In this document: positions 27,814 to 41,407 of the stretch, one piece after another
Layout of the letters: each line of letters starts with the position of its first letter
Position numbering within the stretch: the first letter of the stretch is position 1
Source of the DNA: Chromobotia macracanthus
Lineage: Eukaryota > Chordata > Actinopteri > Cypriniformes > Botiidae
Length of the DNA stretch: 64,000 bases
Assembly (NCBI GenBank): GCA_036877525.1
Contig: JAZGTH010000005.1
Location: forward strand, 8,304,501 to 8,368,500
Direction of reading: 5' to 3'
Notes under the pieces: model-generated
Seen by the model: only the letters and a program-made list of their open reading frames with translations
Database searches by the model: none
Told to the model about the DNA's origin: nothing
Translations under genes and position numbers: made by a program

Positions 27814-29584
27814 AAGAACAAGTCGCTCCTGTGATAAAATCATTGTAACACACAGCCACTTGTGGATTATTCTAACCATTGAGTTTTCCAGGTTCTTGTG
27901 CTTTAGTCACTTGCCCTAAAACATTTTAACAATACAACTTCAGTACATTATAATTATTAGCGAAATGGGATGAGTCAAGCATATAGTGAACCAGAAATTA
28001 CAGCATGAACAATTCAGACAACAAAGACCTTAACTGCTTTGTAAAGAGGGGCACTAATGATTTTAATCTGGAGTTTTTACACTCTCTAAAAAGAACAAAA
28101 ACATTCTAGTTTCATGCACATTATCCCTGACTTTGAAAATTGACCCTTTCTGGTTCATCCCTAACAGGTCAAAAAACAGCATCTCTGTTTGGAATAATAA
28201 TTCTGTATTGCCAAAACATGCAAATTGCAATAGTTTTACTACGCTAGTTTGGAGTGTAGATGTTATTACTGTAAACTGATAAAGATGAAATGTAATCACT
28301 GAGAAAAATATTAATATGTGAATGCAAATTTTGTTATTCTGATAAAACCTAATTTAAGATCAGCATTTTCAGTTTGGATTCACTTTTTGGCCCTGTGCAT
28401 TTGACATTTTTGATTTCCATTAAAGGCAAGAATTGTTTTTATTACTGTGCATCACTTATAATTTTCTTTGCATTTTAACTGTGCATATTGTATGTGTTAG
28501 CTCACCGCACACATATCAACGGATTTGGGTTCTGGCTAAGATTCAGGAAACAAAACCCACGCTTAAAAATGAAACCACATTGTGGCTAGAAGAATAACTG
28601 ATATCTACAGAACACATACGCACAGGTTTACTCATAGGTATATATACTCAACAATAGGGGAATTCAAAGCATTCAGAGGCACACATATACTTCCAGTTTT
28701 ATACCATAATAGGTATAAAGTGGGTCATAGCTTACAGTTAAGTGAAACAATGCCAACATTTCCTATGCCAAAGAATATTAAAGTAGGCCATTCCTGCCGC
28801 AAAAATATCATTGATGACTTTCTTGTAGGTGGATTATAACATCCGCCTGAACTTAGATTTTTTATCTCCATCCTTTTTGCCTCTTTGCATCACCTCTTTC
28901 ATCAGGCAATACTACACACTCAACTCAACAAGGACGTTTCAGCTTTTAAAACAAGTTCTCTGTTTGCAAACGCTCTGCTGCTTTGCAATCCACTTCTCAG
29001 CCCTCTTGGCAGGTTAATTCATAAAAGAAAAAACATACAAACAGCAAGGGAATAATGAGCCATGTCAAAACAACATCTCTGTGACACCAACAAATCAGGT
29101 TACAAATTATGTACGTTAAGGACATACAGTAACTCTGTTTCTAACAATAAATATAAATATATTTAAAGCTGCAAGCTCATCACTATTAAACACACTGTAC
29201 TAAAACATCAGCCTACCCTAAAATGGATCTATAACAACAAACACTCAATCATTTTTCTCCATTCGTTTGTGTTTTTATGGCTTGTATGAAGTGGCACAAA
29301 TACATCAATGAATTTAATAAGGCTTTTGGAAAGCTGACTGTGCGGGACTCTCGTTGCTTCAGGCCCTGGCATTGGTGAATTTTTAATAAATCTCTAGACC
29401 CGTTCGACAAGAAGCAAAAATTGAGACTACTGTCAATCATAGTCTCCATCAGGCAGGCAAGGATAACTGGCTGATGGCCTATATGATTTATAAAAGAAGT
29501 TATATAGTATGGTACAATAAGGGTAGTTAGACTGTGCAGAAGTTATTTAGTAATTTGGGCTAGGGACTACATTTTTAAAAGTAT

Positions 29585-29815
29585 CACTGCCATCTGTCAT
29601 TACTCATGTATCTCTGTTTGAAACATAAATTGCAGGTTACTTCACTTACTTTTCATTATGCATGTTGAAGTCAAATGAAGAGAAACTAACATTTTCTTGG
29701 GAAACCTTTATGAATCAGGTAAGAGAAGGAGATTTTGAACACTGATCTGTCATGTACTTGCTCAATAACATATTTTTGTTCATGTGTAACCCCAAAATGT
29801 TATGGATTGCAGCTC
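29585..29815 (+). mobile_element. MITE copy, 'GCTGCAATCC' family (copy 3, left end worn)
   Basis: The interior matches copy 2 closely: CTGCCATCTGTCATT, CTCTGTTTGAAACATAAA, TTGAAGTCAAATGAAG, GAATCAGGTAAGAG, GTCATGTACTTGCTCAATAA, and the right end GTTATGGATTGCAGCT. The left inverted repeat is no longer recognisable, so the left boundary is approximate. It is non-coding. Confidence 0.7.
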
Positions 29816-30770
29816 CAATACTAAATAAGGCATTTTGAGGTGTACCAAATTTGTGTATCTTTTATAAGGCCATGGTTTGGATTCTCAGGGACCATATGTA
29901 TTAATAAAACTTAAAGCTTATATTTACTGTAAATTGCTTTGGATAAAAGCATCCAGATGTGTAAATATATGCTTCTCTTGCAAGATTTTATTTGTGTCAC
30001 ACCTAAGGCATGATGTCATTGCATGAGTCCTTTTTAATGCGGTGCACAAGAAAGACAATGTCATATTCATGGTCTTCCTTCCTCGTCTGACCCCAATACT
30101 CATTAGCACGGACCTGCCATGAATGGTGCATTATCTGGCAGTTGGCGAGAGAGACCATCCCTCTGGCCACCTCGTAATTAATTCACTATTCTACAGTACA
30201 GCCGCATTCTGTGGCGCCTTCCCCACATGCATTGCTCTCACATCGTTTAATAAAATCCAATGTCCGATAGGCACGGTGACGAAGCGTACGACCCTCTCCG
30301 CTCTCAAAGGAACAGGGTCACTGAAGCAGGTAGTGTTGCCATGGATACCGCTTTCTAGTTTATTTCAAGCACCCAGGTGAAGTTGTAACCTTGACCCGTG
30401 TTATTATCGATGAGAATTATTGTAAACCGTCACGCTCTTAAATTGTGCAGCCGTGGTTCAGTTCCAGAGAATGAAGACGGCGAGAGAGAAGCTGGGAGAA
30501 CAGTAGGCCTTTCATTAAATAGTGAATGAGTCAGGGCTCTTCTGACAGAGCTGCTGGAAGCTGCAGGGGTCTGCGAATGGCGCAGCTACAGCAGTGCCTC
30601 TGCCCTGTTTGTTTTGCAAGGCCAGTCACAGCAGTGAAACTGTGCCTCTTCCCCTGACCCCCTGCACAGCACTGCCGATCTTTTCTGCATTGTCATAACC
30701 CAAACTTTGGATCTCAATTCGCATGGGCAAACAAATCCAGGAGAATAAGCTCCATATTTGTGACTGTAGC

Positions 30771-31038
30771 TTAATGGAATAGTTCACAAAAAAAATCCAT
30801 CACTCCAAACCTAATGACTTTTTTCTTCAGTAGAGCAAGAAAGAAGATATTTTGAGAAATGTCTCAGTGGTTTTATGTCCATTCAATGGAAGTCAATGGG
30901 TGCCATTGTTGTTTGGTTACCAGCATACTTCAAAATATCATCTTTTGTGTCGTTCAGAAGCAAAAAGTCTTACAGGTTTGGAATGAAAGTGAATAAATGA
31001 GGGAGAAATCTTCATTTTTGGCTGAACTATCCCTTTAA
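30771..31038. mobile_element. Cyprinid-type MITE with GGGATAGTTCA-like ends
   Basis: The left end TTAATGGAATAGTTCAC and the right end TGAACTATCCCTTTAA are inverted repeats. The interior contains ATGGAAGTCAATGGGTGCCA, GGTTACCAGCATACTTCAAA and CAGGTTTGGAATGA, which I recognise as a repeat common in zebrafish and carp introns (general knowledge, not searched). It is bounded by TTAA on both sides and is non-coding. A related partial copy lies at about 56.6 kb. Confidence 0.75.
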
Positions 31039-32349
31039 GGTCTACAATGCAGATTCTGCCATGAGGTTTGTGGGGATGTGTGTGTGTCCATTCAGAATCA
31101 TACTGGGGTGTATTTCAATTCAGTTTAATGTTGGAAAGTTGTAAGGTCTTCTAAAGGACAATACTCTATGGATTCCTCATTTTGGAATGGTGTATAAAAC
31201 GTATGGTATGCAAATGACAGTCCTTTTCTTAAGCGTCATTATCAATTTAAAAGGGCCATTTCATATTCATTCTTCATGTCAGTATCATGCCAACTCAGCT
31301 CTGTTATAATGCAAGGTGCCCTTGTAATGTCAACATATGTAAACCGACTTCTGCAATTCTTTCTTTAGCGTAAAAGAGAAAGGAAAGGTTTCAAGAGATG
31401 TAAGGTGTCTTTTCAAGCATCTGATCGTTAATACAAAGCCGACCAGACAGTTGACACTGAAGCCTACATTCCAAATCCCTCGCACGACTCTTGTAGGCAC
31501 CACCGATCTTTCATTGTGTCAAAACCACACAGAAGCCGAACCTGTCAGCTGTCTGAGGGCTTGCCGTACCTCTGCAGCAGGACGGTCTGGAAGAAAACCA
31601 AGAAAATCCGTCACCTCAGACCAAATACATCCTCCTCAAGCAGCGGTGCTCTGTTTTCCAAGCCTGACCACAGTAGGCTGCCAGTAGCATCAATACTCAA
31701 AGAGACTAGGGAGGAGGAGGAGAGGCAGCTTCTGCTTGAATTAGCGATACTCCACACTCGCCCCAGAGAGCTCTGAAGTCACGGATGTGCAGAGATAGGA
31801 TTACCGCCAAAGATATTCCAGCCAACCCTCCAACACCCACAATCACTGGCTGAGAGGCACAGCCATACACACTCACCTTGTAACACACACTTACAGAATA
31901 GCGGCACTTCATTTACTTTCTTGTGAGCTTATACTGAACGCAAATCAGCGGTGTTACGCAACACCAGCTGTTGCCACCCTTCAGTAAGTGCTGTGTCAGA
32001 GGGAGATTGCCTTGTCGCTCTTAAAGGGAGCCACAATTCCATGTTTAATCCTTTTGCATACAACAGACGGGCCTTTTAAATCACCACTGCCTGCCTGTGC
32101 ACATTTATCAACAATGTGTTTAGCTCATGTCCAATCTGGGCAAAAAAGCCCTAGAGACTCATTTTATAATTCACAAATGAATGGTGAAACTGAGCCTCTG
32201 AGGTCTCACATGCGTGCTTAAGAAGGACTACTAAATCAACAAACTTTCTTTTAAAGTGTGCTGTGTGTAGCTTTTGAATGAGGTGAGTCATTCAGTCAAC
32301 ATTAGAAAACAAAGAGGCTTTTTAATTTAACCCATAGGAAACAAAATCT

Positions 32350-32659
32350 GTAAGACTTTACAATAAGGTTGCATTTGTTAACATGAACTAACAAATCAAC
32401 AATACAGCATTTTTTAATCGTTGTTAATTTCTTTACAGAATATAGATTCTATGATGAAATTATTGATTTAATAGAATTTTAAAATCAACAGTTCAATCTG
32501 TTAACATTAATGCACAATGAACTAACATAAACAAACAATGAACAATTTTATTTATCGTAACTTACATTAACAAAGACTTAAGAAATGTAAACATATATTG
32601 TTCATTGATAGTCCATGTTAGCTAATGTTAATGAATGGAACCTTATTGTAAAGTGTTAC
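32350..32659. mobile_element. MITE with ACTTTACAATAAGG ends
   Basis: The left end GTAAGACTTTACAATAAGG and the right end CCTTATTGTAAAGTGTTAC form inverted repeats of about 19 bp with one mismatch, and the similarity runs on for several more bases inside. The interior is rich in TTAACAT / ATGAACTAAC motifs. This is a widespread teleost repeat type, which I recall as hAT-like. No convincing target duplication was seen. It is non-coding, about 310 bp. Confidence 0.75.
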
Positions 32660-34615
32660 TGAAAAATCTTAAATAAGATCTTTTAAATAATTCAATTGGT
32701 CTTTCTAGACTGCAGTGAGATTAAATAAAGAAGCTTAAGTCTCCTGCTTCTCGGGTGTTTCTGCTAAAAAAAGACTCCATTAATCTCACGGTTCTTTATA
32801 GTTTCTGAGATGTAAAATTTATGCTCAAACCTGCCAATATATTGATTTAAAGTCTATAATCAAATGTCTGAGATATTAACATGAACGTCTCATTAAATCT
32901 GATCATCAAAATTTCAAAGCTATGCTTGCCACATTTTGTGCTAGAATTCTATAACTTACCCTTACTATATATCTACAGTGTCCTCATTTGTATCTGTTTT
33001 TATTTCTCCAAAGGAATTTTAGGAGAAACAGATATAGCACTGATACTTACGTTAACCATAACCGATATCTCCATTAAATCTTATGAGCTATCACAGAGCA
33101 ACCTCTGAGCAATCATTTTGTGCTTGGGGCAGTCACAGCAGCCTGGCTATATCAAGTGCCATTTTCTCTGCTGCCGTTTTTCTGTGAGGCAAAAAATGAG
33201 TGTTGCACTGGAGGGAGGCTAATTCTGCCTTGTTAATGCTCCCCTTCATCGTCCGAGCATGGCCCTTTTTTTGTGTCAGCAATACATGCCTGAATTATAG
33301 ATTTCTTGCAAATGAAAACTGCAGGCAGATTGTGTGCTAGAATCCATTGACAAAACTAAAAACCTGGCAGCTGATGCTTGGTACTTTGCAGATCTCAAGA
33401 TCAGTCATTCTGTTGGGCCTCCACTGGACCTGAGAAAAGCCAGCGCAAAGAACGATATGTTTTTTTGAATCTGAAGCAATTTTGGTCCTGATTTCTTCCC
33501 AAAGCAGCAGATTTCTGTGCTCCTAAGGAAGAGTTCCAAAAAACGCAGACTAAAGCTCTAATTACATTTTTGGGCTTGCAGAAGTCATAATTATACTACC
33601 TTTATTATGCAAATTAATAGGCTGATTCAAAAAATTAATTACCCTTGTCCAAAGTTTGATTAGTAAATGGGTGTTTTCTGGTTCCAGTGTTTTTGGACGT
33701 TTGGTCTTGTACAGTTGGAAATTGTACTTTTCAGGCTGAAGATTCCATTGAAATCCCCTGAAATCCCCTGCAAAAACAACTCAGAAAACAGAAGTGATTG
33801 CTTTCATTTTGATAATCAATACATTGAGCTTCTTAAGTGCCACAAAATGGCGAGATCATTTGTACCACCCCATACTCATGAGGCTGAAAATGAATAAATA
33901 AACAAAATTAAATTAAAAACCACAACCCTTCTCTTAGCACATGAGTGCCTTTAATTGGAGCCATTTGCATCATTCATCTGATAGGAGTAACTTAATTTGA
34001 AAGTCTGTTGCTTTGAACCTCAATAAAACCGAAGCAAATCAGTGGAGGGAAGTGATGCAGGTTTAAGACAAAGACTAAACTCAATGCTTCCTTCTTATTC
34101 AGGAGGAGTGCAGACAAAAGCCCAGCAAATGAAATGCAAGAGCAGAACAGGCCACAATGGGCCGTCTGAATGGGCTGAAATGAGTTAGCCGAACATAAAG
34201 AAGAGGATGAAAAGGGACGGCCCGCAAGACCCGGTGGATTAGTGGCCGATGGAGGTGGAGGCCGATTCTGAAACCTGAATGAGAACTCTCAGGCCAATCA
34301 AACTCAATCAAACCAAACTCTTAACCTCTGCTGGCGGACGACCTCAAATGTTGAGATGCCTCTTCTCCATGTGCCCATAATCACGACATAAGGACTCCAG
34401 AGACAGTCACATGTACTGCTTCTTTTTCCATAGCAGCATATACAGACTCTTTGTCAATGGAGACAGACCAAAATTTCTCTTTCGAATAGGCCAAAACGTA
34501 ATGAAAAAAAACTCAGCTAACACAGATGCACATAATTGCCAAGATGTCTATTCCAGAGACGGGTTACATGGAATAGTCATCAAACCACCAAGGAGACCCT
34601 ATGTGAAGTCAATAT

Positions 34616-34860
34616 TTAAAGCTGCAATCCATAACTTTTGCCTCTTTATCGCAAATACCTCTGTTTGAAACATAAAATTGCAGGTTACTTTACGTACTTT
34701 TCTTTTTGTTTGTTGAAATCAAATGAAGCCAAACTGATATTTTATGGAAAATCTGACTTAAATTATAAATTATAAACTCACCATTTTAAATCGACATAAG
34801 ATAACCCTTTTTTTTGAACACTGATGTTTTAACCAAAAAAGTTATGGATTGCATATTTAA
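34616..34860 (+). mobile_element. MITE copy, 'GCTGCAATCC' family (copy 4)
   Basis: The left end is TTAAAGCTGCAATCCATAAC and the right end AAAAGTTATGGATTGCA, giving inverted repeats of about 16 bp. The interior shares CTCTGTTTGAAACATAAAAT, TGAAATCAAATGAAGC and TTTTGAACACTGATG with the other copies. ATATTTAA lies just outside both ends (around 34611-34619 and 34853-34860) and may be a target-site duplication, but the AT-rich context makes this uncertain. Confidence 0.72.
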
Positions 34861-34990
34861 TGTATGTAACAAAATATTTGCGCAATTTGCAACACTGTTT
34901 TTGAACACAACAACCCATTTTGCTTAAACTGTCTTTAAGAAATGCCTAGACAGATTTGCCAACACATCTGGAAATGTCAAGGGGAAACTT

Positions 34991-35070
34991 TACTCAATTC
35001 AATGTATTTGCATAGCGCATATCTATATAACAAATATTGTTTCAAAGAACTTTAATGAATAATACAGCCT
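34991..35070. repeat. Fragment of a common teleost 'TATAGCGC' repeat
   Basis: CTCAATTCAATGTATTTGCA, then ATAGCGC, then ATTGTTTCAAAGAAC match, with divergence, a repeat block I recall from many cyprinid sequences (TCAATTCAA..TTATATAGCGC..TTTCAAAGCAG). It is about 80 bases, degenerate and without clear ends. Confidence 0.4.
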
Positions 35071-38000
35071 TACGAACCCTCCCGCTAACAAGCCATATGT
35101 GAGATTATACATTACAATCCATCTTTTCAGCCACTTGTTTCCCAGCACGGTGTGATGCAAACCTGCTGATTTATACTTATATTGTTGTTTTTGGCAGATA
35201 TTTACAGAAATTTGCCATTAACAAAATCCCTGCAGTAGGCAGTTTAAAGTTGTGAAAATGTTGTATGCTGTAGATAGCAACGGATTAAGTCCTATAAGAG
35301 GAAAGCCTGTTTCTAAAACTGTTATGATGTATTCCGAAGACAATAAGAGATGTGTGTAATGTGTCAACTATATTATAGAAAGTAATACATGTTTTTATAA
35401 GTGTACATAAATGTGCAGACAGTGCAAATACCTGCATTTCACAGACTGATTCCTAAAGACAGAGATTAGGAATATGACAGGTGTGCTATAGGAGATGATG
35501 ATGCAGTATTATATACAAACAAACAGTAAACAAACAGCAATAAGTATTGCATAAAGCTGAATTATGCACAAAGCATATATTAAATAATTAATCTTTAGAT
35601 TTAAAAATCATTATCAATATTGTTCAAATGAAGATCACAATGCATGAGAGAACCAATATTCTTATCCACCCCTAGTATAAATGTGTTACTTTTAAAGCCT
35701 GTTGCTTCATTTCTGTGCAGGTAATGACTCATTTACGTAACAGTGGCTATACTATCTGAAGATGTATGGCATTATGAAACATTGCCACACTTAAGCACAT
35801 GATTAGCACATCAAGAATGACATTCTAAAGATGAGACAAACACTTAAAGAAATGTCAAGCGCTCAGAGCAGAGCGGACAGAACGCAGTGACAATCCTCTG
35901 GCCATGCTAAGAGCTGGCTTGAAAAAATTAGCCGTCCTCTGTCACACATTCAAATTCAACAGTTAGATACATGAAATGACAGACTGCACATTTTCCACTT
36001 TCACAGACATATCACGTCTGAACAAAGTTTAAAGAGAAAACTAGCAGGAAATAAGCAAATTACTGTCGGGCTTATAACTTTACTAAGCTCATTTTCCACT
36101 GAAATAGTCTTCCAATATCACAGATAACGCTAGGAAAACATTCCAAGCCTGACATCTTGTTCTCCAACAGGGTGGATCAGAGCAGAGCTCCCCGTGTGCA
36201 GATAAGAGGGGGTTAAAGCAGAAATAAAGCCCACGCCAATCCCTTAGACTCCCAGCGTGGATGCTGGGTGCACCATTCGGGAGAGACAGGCCCCCAGAAG
36301 GTTTCCTTGGCTGTGTTTAGCCACAGAATCTCTGTAAGTGCCTTGTTAAATGCTGGAAGCTGGAAAACATAATCATGGTAATGGCTGAGAATGCCAAACG
36401 TCACAATCAGACAGAACCGATGCGCTCAATCCAGTGTGTCTTCGGCCCCTGGCCCCTGGCTCCTCGGCCACATTGCCTGGCTTTCATCTCCACACGTCGG
36501 GAAACAACACAATATTACAATTAGCATGCTGATTAGCACCTGCCCAGACTCACTGGGAAAGGCAGGGTGGTAATGACAAAGTGGGGCAGTGTTGTATGTC
36601 ATGTTCGTTGGTAAATATCAACCACTTGGTATTCAGCATGCCCGTGTGCATGGCCTCTTCAGCAAAAAGGAATTGTGTAGTTGAAAGAAAGACTGAGGTA
36701 GACAGTGGTCACCGGTGTGTCTCATTATTTCTTTCTATGTCTGGAAATCAGAGCTGCAAACAACAGAGTATCAAAGCCTTTAATTGTCCACAACCTTTAT
36801 TTAATGAGCAGCTTTGCCCAGACAAAACAGCCCGTCTGTAATGTTTCATCACTGATAATGCAGTGTTCTTTTCATGCAGGAAGAAATGAGGCTGAAACGA
36901 TAAGCACTGAAGCTATCTACGATAACAATAAAGTAAATCTGATGAGGTAAAACACATACAAATGAGACCACACTATAGATCATTACACTACACAACAAAG
37001 AAAACAGGGAGGGGGGGTTCGGTGTTGCTTTGTATGCTGCTAAAAGGGGATTCCAACCTTGTGAGGTTAGTTCATTTCCCATGTTGAGTGTATTTTTTAT
37101 CAGAGCATTGTTTTCATCATCTCACTTCCTGTTTCCAGTGAATCGATACGCAGTCAATCTCTAGGCAAGGAGAATGCATCGATTTGGTTCTTAAGGCTGT
37201 ACAACCTTTAATCTCCTAAAACGTTGCTGAGCCCCTGAATGCTTTGAGGGCACTTTATGCCGGACTGTGCAAACGCTAAACTGGGCAGGAAATCTATCCA
37301 CAATCAACAATCCAGCCTTTTACGGCAAACCTATGGGCTAAAAGGTGGAGCGTGTTTTGGCTCCGTGAAGGCACCCTTATAAGCTCAGCTTTAACACTTT
37401 ATTGATCCCTGGCAGGAAGTTCAGGTAATTTCCCTGAATTTCCCTGAATCTGTGTCGAGCTGTGATAATTTTACTGGTTACCTTGCATGGCAAATCAGGT
37501 GACCGAAAATACAACAGTGTCACCATTTAACGTTCTATGACAACTGAGTATTTAAAACCTGCACGTGTCATTGAATTAGAATGAATAGAGGTGTGTATCA
37601 CTCGAAAATTGTGTTTTTCACAACTCTTGATTCGCTGTGAATACATTCTGAATGTATTATAGCATGGCTCTCTCTGATTGCGAGCAGGAAGGTCATTATT
37701 TCTGTGAAAGAAAAGGATGAAGATGATGTTTGGTAATAGGTTCTTCAGCGCAGTTTTTTTGTGGCAGGCATTGTGAGAGGCCAAGGCCGTGTTAATGAAT
37801 ATGTACGCTGTCCCCCATTTGATAAAGCTCGAAATTAATTAGCAGCTGCTAAACAACTCATTCGGTCCCCATTTGGGGCCCCTGAGACAATACTCTTACA
37901 GTCCCTCTCTTAAACAGGGAGGGCACAGTGTTTGGAGAATAATCCGTAAATCAGAGCTGCTATCAAATATTGATGATACAAGAATAATTTAGAGCCCATG

Positions 38001-41000
38001 ATCTATTTATACAACCAAATTATTTTGGGTCAAAAAACCCTGATTAGGATTTAGTGTCATGTGGGTGTAACTAAAACAACTCCGCATTTAAAATGAATGA
38101 CTACACTTGCAAATCACACAAACTGTTTTGCGGCATATGCCTTGGGCATGAGTAAATAGGCTACAATGGGAATTTAAATGCGTTCATTAGACAGATATGT
38201 CTGCTTTTCAGCCATTTAAATGATTCAGATCATCTTCAGCTTTATTTAACAGGCCTCAGTAATCCACAAAGATTAGAATTCAGATTATTTTGTCTGAGAA
38301 CTTGAGAACTAGAATGAATGACTCATGAGGACTAAAGCACTCCCACATGTTAAGTGGACCCATATAATTACATATGGGATTCGTAAGGAATTAAGTCTGC
38401 TTCCAGTTCCACTCACAACTCAGCTAAAGCACAACGGTGAAACGATTTTGTAGTGATGCAGAAAACACTGTCCCAGTATTTTGCTGCAAGTCTCCAAAAA
38501 AAGGTTTACAAAACTAAATATTTAAAATAATTTGATTCCCATATTGTTTGGAATGTGTTCCAAAAAGAGCAAGCTCTCCAGTCCCTGCTTTTCATACTGT
38601 ATAATTTACTCTATAATTTCCTCTGAAACTCAAAAATCTATAAAAGTCGGATGTATCTACAGCGGTTCACGTCCAACTTCGGAGACACTTGTTCTTTCCT
38701 CTTGCCATCTGCTGAGAACACGTGAATAAGTGGATGCATTATTTCGCAATTAACGACGAGTGCACTAAGTGGGTGATTGTAATGATCTATAAACTCATTT
38801 TTTGTGGGAAATGATATTATTGCTGTGATGATATACTGGATCTAAATAGGTACTCCACAAGGGTTTATTGGCTGGCACAAGACTAAAGCACATTCGTTTG
38901 GATGGCTAAAACTCGAGATGACGCAGAGCATAAATTATACCGCGTAAAAGAAATGTGTGTGCATAACAATACTCAACACAACAAGTCAAGATAAAGCATC
39001 CACCTACACGACATCCAGTACACTATCACTTCCCATTAGCGACTACACGGACGCCCGGCTCTTAGCACTTTATCATGACTCTTAAATAGGGCTGTGGAAT
39101 TATAAAGGAAGTCATTAGATTTAATTAGACCAATTAGATCCAAATTGGAACAGAATGATGCGGGTACATGCCACCAAACAACATGGCACAGATACAGTCC
39201 TAATTGAAGCACAGACCAGGCCGTGGAAAAAAGGAACAGGCACATTTACGAATTACATTTTGCTTGAACTACCATGTTTGTGCTCATCATCGAAGATCCC
39301 ACTCTCAGCACATATACATGCTTGCATTGAGCTTACAGGAAAGCAGAGACCACCCTGCCTTTTTGTGATTGGCAGTGTTTAGGAGAAAATTACAGGCCTA
39401 CCTCCCCACAGGTTCAGCTGATTATTCTCAAAAGACAAGCCGAGCTGCACCATAATCTCCGTGTTTCCATGGGGTCCTGATTGTAGCGCAGCCCTGGAAG
39501 TTTGATAGAGCAAACTTCAAAGGAACGAGCGAGGTTAGGTGCCTGCTCTCTCGGGATTGCGCTTGTGCAGGCAAGGGTATCGAAGCATGAATTATCTATT
39601 AGTGTGACTGATATTACAGCAGGGGCCCTATTTGAGACTGAAAATAGACATATATATCATGAACTTGTGGCTGCGTGGCATTTCTCACGCTGCCACTAAA
39701 GCGTCTCAATATTCTAATGACGTGATTTTACCTGCGTTATTACACCAAATTCGATGAGTCCTGAACACAAATTGTACCAGTGTCAAAAATCGGGTGAAAC
39801 AGGAAATTACATTCACATTTGCAAAATAGAAGACTGCTCTTGGTGAAAAAGCACTACCAAACTGCAACTCAAATCCCTTATCAAAATCAAAATTTAACAT
39901 CAACTGCGTTTCAGACTTTACCACTTCATGAAAATTAGTGTGAAGACAAAACTGCCAATTGAACGAGCTTTTTTTAGACAAATTCTAACAAAATGTGGGA
40001 GGAATCTCAAGGATCTGTAATAATATTGGCCGTGTGCACATGCTTGCTATTTGGCAGGCAGTTGGAATTAAAAGAAATCAAAGGTACTAGACGATCCAAG
40101 ATGAACGCTGTTGTGAAAGGGGCTGGGGGACTTAGTATACTCAAGGCCAAGCACTCTCACCATCTTCTAACAGCCATAATTTGCCAAACACCATCATGAG
40201 CACATCACGTCACTTATACACTATAATTTTCAAGCTGCGAAATGAGCCCACCAGGAATTAAAGTATGGCATGTGTATGAAGATCATATTTTTGTTATCAT
40301 TCACTCCCTGCTTTCTGGACAACAATCCTGCCATTGCAGAATACCATTGGGAAATAAAGCCACACATTCCGATGTCTCTCCAAACTTCCATTTCATCTTT
40401 CCCCTCTGCCTCTATCTGCTTTATTTTCATCCGACTTGAATTTCACATGCTTGCCCTGATCCGTAATCCTCCAATGCTACAACAATTTCCTCTTTTCTCG
40501 ACCTAGAAAGGATAGCCATCCTATCTCTGCCTTATGTCTTGTTACTGTGCAGGGGTAACTCTGTCTGACCTGAAAAAAGCATATCCAGATGGCTTCTTTA
40601 ACCTAGCTCATGTCTGGAGCCCGAATAAGTCTGTCGTCAGCACAGTAGGGGAACAAAGGAAGAACCCCTCAAATAACAGGATTAACAATTCCAGATTGGA
40701 AAGATTTTGTCTACATGGCATAAACACACAAAGAATAGCTTGCTGAGGGTTGCTAGTCCATTTCATGAGCCCTTAAGACTCTAAGGCAAGCTAATATCAT
40801 TTATTTCATCACACGTATCGCTAAATCGCATTGAGCATTCAGATCCACCTATTAGCGAACACGCTACTTTATCCCCAGACATCTTGCCTGGCAAAAAAGC
40901 TGATTAAACAGATTTTCATTCATGTCAACCACGTGATCTGTAACTTAAAAGTCTACTTAAAGAAGCTTAAACAACACAACGTAGGCTACTGTTGTTACGA

Positions 41001-41071
41001 TAACAGAGACTTCAAGCCATAAAAGACTATTTAGACAGCCAGAATTGCTTTATTAATATTCTCTGGTCCAA
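35071..41071. other. Intronic sequence, no gene seen
   Basis: Single-copy-looking AT-rich DNA with somewhat GC-richer parts at 36.15-36.60 and 37.2-37.9 kb. Small local duplications were seen (GGCCCCT repeated at about 36447-36460; TTTCCCTGAA repeated near 37429-37448). There is no mobile element or gene that I can recognise. Confidence 0.4.
37815..37960. promoter_or_regulatory. Candidate intronic regulatory element
   Basis: A unique-looking stretch holds AATTAATTAGCAGCTGC (homeodomain TAATTA next to E-box CAGCTG) and a TTTGGGGCCCC palindrome. No repeat or coding frame explains it. Adjacent homeodomain and E-box motifs are common in neural enhancers; this is inference from motifs only. Confidence 0.22.
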
Positions 41072-41407
41072 ATCCCAGCTAACAGAGAACGTTCTAAGAA
41101 CGCTGGCTAACATTCTCTAAAGGTTCTCTCAAAACATTCTTGCAGTAACATTCGTACTTAGAGTGTTTTTAACGATATATTATATATCAAAAATATATAT
41201 ATATCAATATATTCTTACGTGGTTAGTGGAACATTTTAAAAAAAGTTTAATAACATTCTTTTAACCAAACAATCATGTTAATACAACGTCTAAAAAAAAC
41301 TGAACTTCTGAATGTTCCTACAACTTTCAAAATAATTATTATTTTTTTTGTTATTTATTGGAAAAGTTAGGGAAACATTTTTAAAACCTAAAACTCTTAG
41401 CTGGGAT
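41072..41407. mobile_element. DNA-transposon relic, 'AGCTGG'-ended family (copy 2)
   Basis: The ends ATCCCAGCTAA (41072-41082) and TTAGCTGGGAT (41397-41407) are perfect 11-bp inverted repeats. The interior (runs such as AGAACGTTCTAAGAACG, TTCTTGCAGTAACATTC and TTCCTACAACTTTCAAAATA) aligns in order with the 25.0-kb copy. It is non-coding, about 335 bp, with a strongly AT-rich centre (TATATAT). Confidence 0.72.

Larger units (their letters stand above)
25276..29584. other. Intronic sequence, no gene seen
   Basis: Other than the candidate element at 26.1 kb and the hairpin at 27.8 kb, it contains a 9-bp inverted repeat with a one-base centre at 25676-25694 (AGTACAGTA..TACTGTACT). Nothing else stands out. 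Confidence 0.4.

Noticed and set aside
34317..34332. CTCTGCTGG word as a CTCF site
   Set aside because: The 12/16 match lacks the GC-rich half of the motif; this is likely chance.
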